From assembly GCF_017565305.1 (NCBI RefSeq), contig NZ_JAGEKP010000013.1, positions 124,001-188,000 of the forward strand: a stretch of 64,000 bases of DNA. Reading direction: 5' to 3'. Below the pieces are notes generated by a model. That model saw only the letters and a list, made by a program, of their open reading frames with translations, was not told the DNA's origin and ran no database searches. The translations under genes and the position numbers were made by a program. The DNA is from Leifsonia sp. TF02-11. GTDB lineage: Bacteria > Actinomycetota > Actinomycetes > Actinomycetales > Microbacteriaceae. Below are positions 60,273 to 64,000 of this stretch, one piece after another. The stretch's first letter is position 1, and every line of letters begins with the position of its first letter.

Positions 60273-61595
60273 TTGTTTAGCGCCGTCGCGCGGATCTTCC
60301 GCACCCCGGACCTCCGCCGGAAGATCTTCTTCACGCTGGGGATCATCGCCCTGTTCAGGCTGGGCTCCTTCATCCCCGCGCCGTTCGTCGACTTCGGCAA
60401 CGTGCAGACCTGTCTCAACGCCAACCAGGACACGTCCGGCCTCTACTCGCTGGTCAACCTGTTCTCGGGCGGCGCACTCCTCAAGCTCTCGATCTTCGCG
60501 CTCGGCATCATGCCGTACATCACCGCGTCGATCATCGTGCAGCTTCTCCGTGTGGTCATCCCGCGCTTCGAGACCCTCTACAAGGAGGGCCAGGCCGGCC
60601 AGGCGAAGCTCACGCAGTACACGCGCTATCTCACGATCGCGCTGGGCGTCCTCCAGTCGACGACCCTCATCACCGTCGCCCGTTCTGGCGCCCTCTTCGG
60701 CACCACGGCCGTCTCGCAGTGCACGCAGCTGATCACGGACGACTCCTGGTACGCCATCATGCTCATGGTCATCACGATGACCGCCGGCACCGGCCTCATC
60801 ATGTGGATGGGCGAGCTCGTCACCGAGCGCGGCATCGGCAACGGCATGTCCCTCCTGATCTTCACGTCCATCGCGGCGCAGTTCCCGAGCTCGCTCTGGG
60901 CGATCGGCCAGTCGCAGAGCATCGAGATCATGCTGATCGTGATCGCGATCGGATTGCTGATCGTCGCGGCCGTCGTCTTCGTCGAGCAGTCGCAGCGTCG
61001 CATCCCCGTGCAGTACGCCAAACGTATGGTCGGTCGCCGCACCTACGGCGGCAACAACACCTACATCCCGATCAAGGTGAACATGGCGGGTGTCGTGCCG
61101 GTCATCTTCGCGTCGTCGCTGCTGTACCTGCCGGCTCTGATCGCACAGTTCAACCAGCCCGCGGCCGGCAAGGCCCCCGCACCCTGGGTGACCTGGATCA
61201 CGAACTACCTGACCAAGGGCGACCACCCGCTGTACATGCTCCTGTACTTCCTCCTGATCGTGGGCTTCACGTACTTCTACGTGGCCATCACCTTCAACCC
61301 GGAGGAGGTCGCGGACAACATGAAGAAGTACGGCGGCTTCATCCCCGGTATCCGGGCCGGCCGCCCGACTGCGGAGTACCTGGACTACGTGCTGACGCGC
61401 GTGACGCTGCCCGGCTCGATCTACCTCGGCATCATCGCGCTGATCCCGTTGATCGCCTTCGCGTTGCTCGGCGCCAGTCAGAACTTCATGTTCGGCGGCA
61501 CGTCCATCCTCATCATCGTCGGTGTCGGACTCGAGACGGTCAAGCAGATCGACTCGCAGCTCCAACAGCGTCACTACGAAGGGCTTCTGCGTTGA
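60273..61595 (+). CDS. secY: Protein translocase subunit SecY
   Basis: 440 residues, ten membrane helices. [20 protein letters not shown] at the start, INSIIVQLL-like [18 protein letters not shown], and [19 protein letters not shown] are family marks. It forms the export channel with SecE and SecG. TTG at 60273 after AGGAAAG. The stop overlaps the adk start. Confidence 0.98.
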   Translation: MFSAVARIFRTPDLRRKIFFTLGIIALFRLGSFIPAPFVDFGNVQTCLNANQDTSGLYSLVNLFSGGALLKLSIFALGIMPYITASIIVQLLRVVIPRFETLYKEGQAGQAKLTQYTRYLTIALGVLQSTTLITVARSGALFGTTAVSQCTQLITDDSWYAIMLMVITMTAGTGLIMWMGELVTERGIGNGMSLLIFTSIAAQFPSSLWAIGQSQSIEIMLIVIAIGLLIVAAVVFVEQSQRRIPVQYAKRMVGRRTYGGNNTYIPIKVNMAGVVPVIFASSLLYLPALIAQFNQPAAGKAPAPWVTWITNYLTKGDHPLYMLLYFLLIVGFTYFYVAITFNPEEVADNMKKYGGFIPGIRAGRPTAEYLDYVLTRVTLPGSIYLGIIALIPLIAFALLGASQNFMFGGTSILIIVGVGLETVKQIDSQLQQRHYEGLLR

Positions 61596-62200
61596 CCCGT
61601 ATGTTGATCGTCGGACCACCCGGAGCGGGCAAGGGCACTCAGGCCTCGCGCATCACCACCGCGTACGGGATCCCCGACATCTCCACGGGCGACATCTTCC
61701 GGGCGAACATCAAGAACGAGACCCCGCTCGGCAAGGAGGTCAAGGCGATCGTCGACGCCGGCGATTATGTGCCGGACAGCCTCACCAACGCGCTGGTCAC
61801 CGACCGGTTGGCCGAGGATGACGCCGCGGGTGGATTCCTGCTCGACGGCTACCCGCGCACGCTCGACCAGGTCACCTACCTCGACGAGCTGCTCGCGTCG
61901 AAGGGCCAGGAGCTCGCCGCGGTCATCCAGCTGGTCGCCGACCAGGACGAGATCGTCGCCCGCCTGACCAAGCGCGCGCAGGAGCAGGGTCGTGCGGACG
62001 ACTCCGAAGAGGCGATCCGTCACCGCCAGGAGGTCTACGTGCGCGAGACGTCCCCCCTCATCGACGTGTACCGCGACCGTGGCCTGCTGGTCGAGGTCGA
62101 CGGTCTCGGCGGCGTGGACGAGGTCGCGGCGCGCATCCGTTCGGCACTCGCCGAGCGCGGCATCCTCCCGCTGGCCGGGGCCGACGAGCCCGTCGCCTGA
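61592..62200 (+). CDS. adk: Adenylate kinase
   Basis: 202 residues. [18 protein letters not shown] is the Walker loop; [10 protein letters not shown] and [20 protein letters not shown] (short LID, no zinc cysteines) identify the enzyme that converts ATP plus AMP to two ADP. TTG at 61592 overlaps the secY stop (TTGA) and is preferred; ATG at 61601 is an alternative three codons later. Confidence 0.97.
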   Translation: MTRMLIVGPPGAGKGTQASRITTAYGIPDISTGDIFRANIKNETPLGKEVKAIVDAGDYVPDSLTNALVTDRLAEDDAAGGFLLDGYPRTLDQVTYLDELLASKGQELAAVIQLVADQDEIVARLTKRAQEQGRADDSEEAIRHRQEVYVRETSPLIDVYRDRGLLVEVDGLGGVDEVAARIRSALAERGILPLAGADEPVA

Positions 62201-62205
62201 CGACC

Positions 62206-63051
62206 GTGGCTTTCAAGCGGACGATCTACAAGACGCCCGCCCAGCTGCGCCAGATGGTCGCGCCGGGGCGGGCGACCGCCGCGTCGCTCGATGCCGTGGC
62301 GGACGCGATTTCCGTCGGAATGTCGACTCTGCAGCTCGACGAGATCGCGGAGGCGGCGATCGAGGGCGCCGGCGGCCGTTCGAATTTCAAGCTCGAGGCG
62401 GGCTACCACCACACGATCTGCGCGTCGGTGAACGACGAGGTCGTCCACGGCATTCCGGGATCGCGCATCCTGCTGCCCGGCGACATCGTGTCGATCGACA
62501 GCGGTGCCATCGTCACGGGCGCTGACGGCGCCGGCTGGAACGGCGACGCAGCGCGCACGTTCGTGCTGCCGGACCCGGCGCACCCGGAGCGGGTGGCGGA
62601 GCGGCAGAAGCTCTCTGACGTGACCGAGCAGTCGCTGTGGCACGGTATCGCGCGGCTCGCGAGCGCACGTCATCTCAACGAGGTCGGCGAGGCCGTCGAA
62701 GACCACATCCTCTCGCAGGGCGACTACGACATCCTGACCGACTACATCGGCCACGGCATCGGCCGGCGGATGCACGAGGAGCCGCCGGTGTTCAACTACC
62801 GCGTTCGCTCGAAGGGCCCGGAGGTCCGCCCCGGGCTGGTGGTCGCGATCGAGCCGATGGTGGTGCTGGGCGACCAGGACACCTACGTGAAAGACGACGG
62901 CTGGACCGTCGCGACGGAGGACGGGTCGGCTGCTGCGCACTGGGAGCACAGCGTCGCGGTGCACGCGGACGGCATCTGGGTGCTCACCGCCGTCGACGGC
63001 GGCGCGGCGGGGTTGGCGCCGTTCGGGATCACGCCGACGCCGATCGCGTGA
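62206..63051 (+). CDS. map: Methionine aminopeptidase, type I
   Basis: 281 residues. All metal ligands are visible: the two Asp in SIDSGAIVTGADGAGWNGDA, His in GHGIGRRMHEEP, Glu in VAIEPMVVLG and Glu in AAHWEHSVAV; the substrate His is in YHHTICASVND. It removes initiator methionine. GTG start five bases after adk, as in many spc operons. Confidence 0.97.
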   Translation: MAFKRTIYKTPAQLRQMVAPGRATAASLDAVADAISVGMSTLQLDEIAEAAIEGAGGRSNFKLEAGYHHTICASVNDEVVHGIPGSRILLPGDIVSIDSGAIVTGADGAGWNGDAARTFVLPDPAHPERVAERQKLSDVTEQSLWHGIARLASARHLNEVGEAVEDHILSQGDYDILTDYIGHGIGRRMHEEPPVFNYRVRSKGPEVRPGLVVAIEPMVVLGDQDTYVKDDGWTVATEDGSAAAHWEHSVAVHADGIWVLTAVDGGAAGLAPFGITPTPIA

Positions 63052-63113
63052 CCGCTCGACAGGCAGTGCTCGGGCCCTGTTCGCTCACAGCGGGCGCAGA
63101 TGATAGCCCAGAA

Positions 63114-63143
63114 TTGGCGAAATGCGCCGGCATCCCATAAGAT
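63114..63143 (+). promoter_or_regulatory. Candidate infA promoter
   Basis: TTGGCG (63114-63119), 18 bases, then TAAGAT (63138-63143). This would start infA transcription near 63150, apart from the secY-adk-map transcript. Confidence 0.5.
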
Positions 63144-63235
63144 TGATCCTTGGTGTCTTAGGCGTGCTTGCTGCATGCCCTTCACCGATGTAAACGCACG
63201 ACCAGCAAACCACAACGACTAGCGACAGTGAGGCT

Positions 63236-63457
63236 ATGGCCAAAAAAGACGGTGTCATCGAGATCGAAGGATCTGTGATCGAGGCGCTCCCCAACGCGAT
63301 GTTCCGCGTCGAGCTCACCAACGGTCACAAGGTTCTTGCCCACATCTCCGGCAAGATGCGCCAGCACTACATCCGCATCCTCCCCGAGGACCGCGTGATC
63401 GTGGAGCTGAGCCCCTACGATCTGACCCGCGGCCGGATCGTCTACCGCTACAAGTAA
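63236..63457 (+). CDS. infA: Translation initiation factor IF-1
   Basis: 73 residues, a single OB fold ([20 protein letters not shown], then [19 protein letters not shown]). It blocks the A site during initiation. ATG at 63236. Confidence 0.99.
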   Translation: MAKKDGVIEIEGSVIEALPNAMFRVELTNGHKVLAHISGKMRQHYIRILPEDRVIVELSPYDLTRGRIVYRYK

Positions 63458-63536
63458 CGGATTGCTGTAAGTAACGGCCACGCCACCGGGTAGCCCCTGG
63501 CGAGGTACGAGGACAGCGAACAAAGGTAACAACACA

Positions 63537-63650
63537 ATGAAGGTCAACCCCTCCGTCAAGAAGATCTGCGACAAGTGCAAGGTCATCCGTCGCAACGGCC
63601 GGGTCATGGTCATCTGCGAGAACCCGCGCCACAAGCAGCGCCAGGGCTGA
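63537..63650 (+). CDS. rpmJ: 50S ribosomal protein L36 (zinc form)
   Basis: 37 residues. [17 protein letters not shown] then [13 protein letters not shown] gives the C-x2-C, C and H zinc site of the zinc-binding type. ATG at 63537. Zinc-limited actinobacteria often have a second, zinc-free L36 elsewhere. A short hairpin follows. Confidence 0.97.
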   Translation: MKVNPSVKKICDKCKVIRRNGRVMVICENPRHKQRQG

Positions 63651-63657
63651 TCGCGGC

Positions 63658-63674
63658 GGCAGTCATCGACTGCC
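63658..63674 (+). terminator. Short hairpin after rpmJ
   Basis: GGCAGTC and GACTGCC pair exactly around ATC, seven bases after the rpmJ stop. It may terminate or slow transcription before the rpsM leader. Confidence 0.5.
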
Positions 63675-63728
63675 AGCACGACTCAACTGACAGTACTTAC
63701 AAATAAATAAGGCGAAGCGATCCCAGAA

Positions 63729-63755
63729 CCCGCGTCCATCCTGGATGGGCGCGGG
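63729..63755 (+). promoter_or_regulatory. Strong hairpin in the rpsM leader
   Basis: CCCGCGTCCATC (63729-63740) pairs with GATGGGCGCGGG (63744-63755) over 12 positions, with one T-G wobble, around CTG. An unusual AT-rich run (63696-63710, ACAAATAAATAA) lies upstream and could include a promoter. The site may be a regulatory leader of the alpha operon. Confidence 0.5.
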
Positions 63756-63826
63756 GGACACCCTCGGAGGAGGCCGGGGCACCGGGACCGCTGAAGACCT
63801 CCACTCATCACAGGAGAAGCCACACC

Positions 63827-64000
63827 ATGGCACGTCTAGCAGGCGTCGACATCCCGCGCGAGAAGCGCGTGGAGGTCGCACTCACCTACATCTACGGCGT
63901 CGGGCGCACGCGTGCGCTGCAGACCCTTCGCGAGACCGGGATCTCCGGCGACATCCGCGTCAAGGACCTGACCGACGACCAGCTCGTCGCACTGCGCGAC
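63827..64000 (+). CDS. rpsM: 30S ribosomal protein S13 (3' end outside window)
   Basis: The first 58 residues, starting [20 protein letters not shown], then [17 protein letters not shown] at 63827 with CAGGAGAAG upstream. It runs off the window in frame; the alpha operon (rpsK, rpsD, rpoA, rplQ) would be expected next. Confidence 0.97.
   Translation, partial: MARLAGVDIPREKRVEVALTYIYGVGRTRALQTLRETGISGDIRVKDLTDDQLVALRD

Overview
This window is chromosomal DNA of a high-GC, Gram-positive actinobacterium, most likely of the family Microbacteriaceae (Leifsonia-like). That placement is inferred from the strong G/C third-position bias, frequent GTG and TTG starts (rpoB, rpoC and secY all start with TTG), several apparently leaderless genes, an LAxTG-type wall anchor, alanine/lysine-rich tails on ribosomal proteins, and the str, S10 and spc gene orders. 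I found no tRNA, rRNA, CRISPR array, insertion sequence or prophage.

Layout. Positions 1-15.8 kb are accessory and metabolic genes: the 3' part of a very large wall-anchored surface protein, a sugar-dehydrogenase-like lipoprotein, TPR, SprT-like and GNAT proteins, a CGNR regulator directly coupled to the pxpABC 5-oxoprolinase genes, a spermidine-synthase-like protein, a two-component system and an NAD-dependent epimerase/reductase. Positions 15.9-23.6 kb hold rpoB and rpoC with a promoter and a terminator. Positions 24.1-36.8 kb are a complete monoderm type IV pilus locus: pilB, pilT, pilC, the pilin pilA, three minor pilin-like genes, the prepilin peptidase pilD, and pilM, pilN and pilO. Three membrane proteins follow (36.9-39.8 kb), ending in an array of eight 17-bp repeats. 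On the minus strand (40.0-43.6 kb) is a five-gene operon, gmhA, gmhB, hddA, hddC and a TagA-type glycosyltransferase, predicted to make GDP-D-glycero-D-manno-heptose and transfer a sugar to a lipid-linked cell-surface glycan.

From 43.7 kb to the end the window is mostly translation machinery: the str operon (rpsL, rpsG, fusA, tuf), a short interruption (a possible 24-residue peptide transcript and an uncharacterised minus-strand gene), the S10 operon, the spc operon through secY, adk and map, then infA, rpmJ and the start of rpsM. The spc operon lacks rpsN at its usual place between rplE and rpsH; a strong hairpin sits there instead. S5, L15, L29 and S17 carry extra charged or Ala-rich tails.

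The least explained parts are non-coding: a leader with mutually exclusive helices before pilB, competing hairpins between pilC and pilA, strong hairpins in ribosomal-operon gaps, an inverted repeat overlapping a promoter at 36.87 kb, the 17-bp and 30-bp tandem repeats, and the small transcript near 49.0 kb. I see no entirely novel multi-gene system. The best candidates for new biology are the RNA elements of the pilus locus, the heptose cluster in a Gram-positive, and the small peptide transcript.
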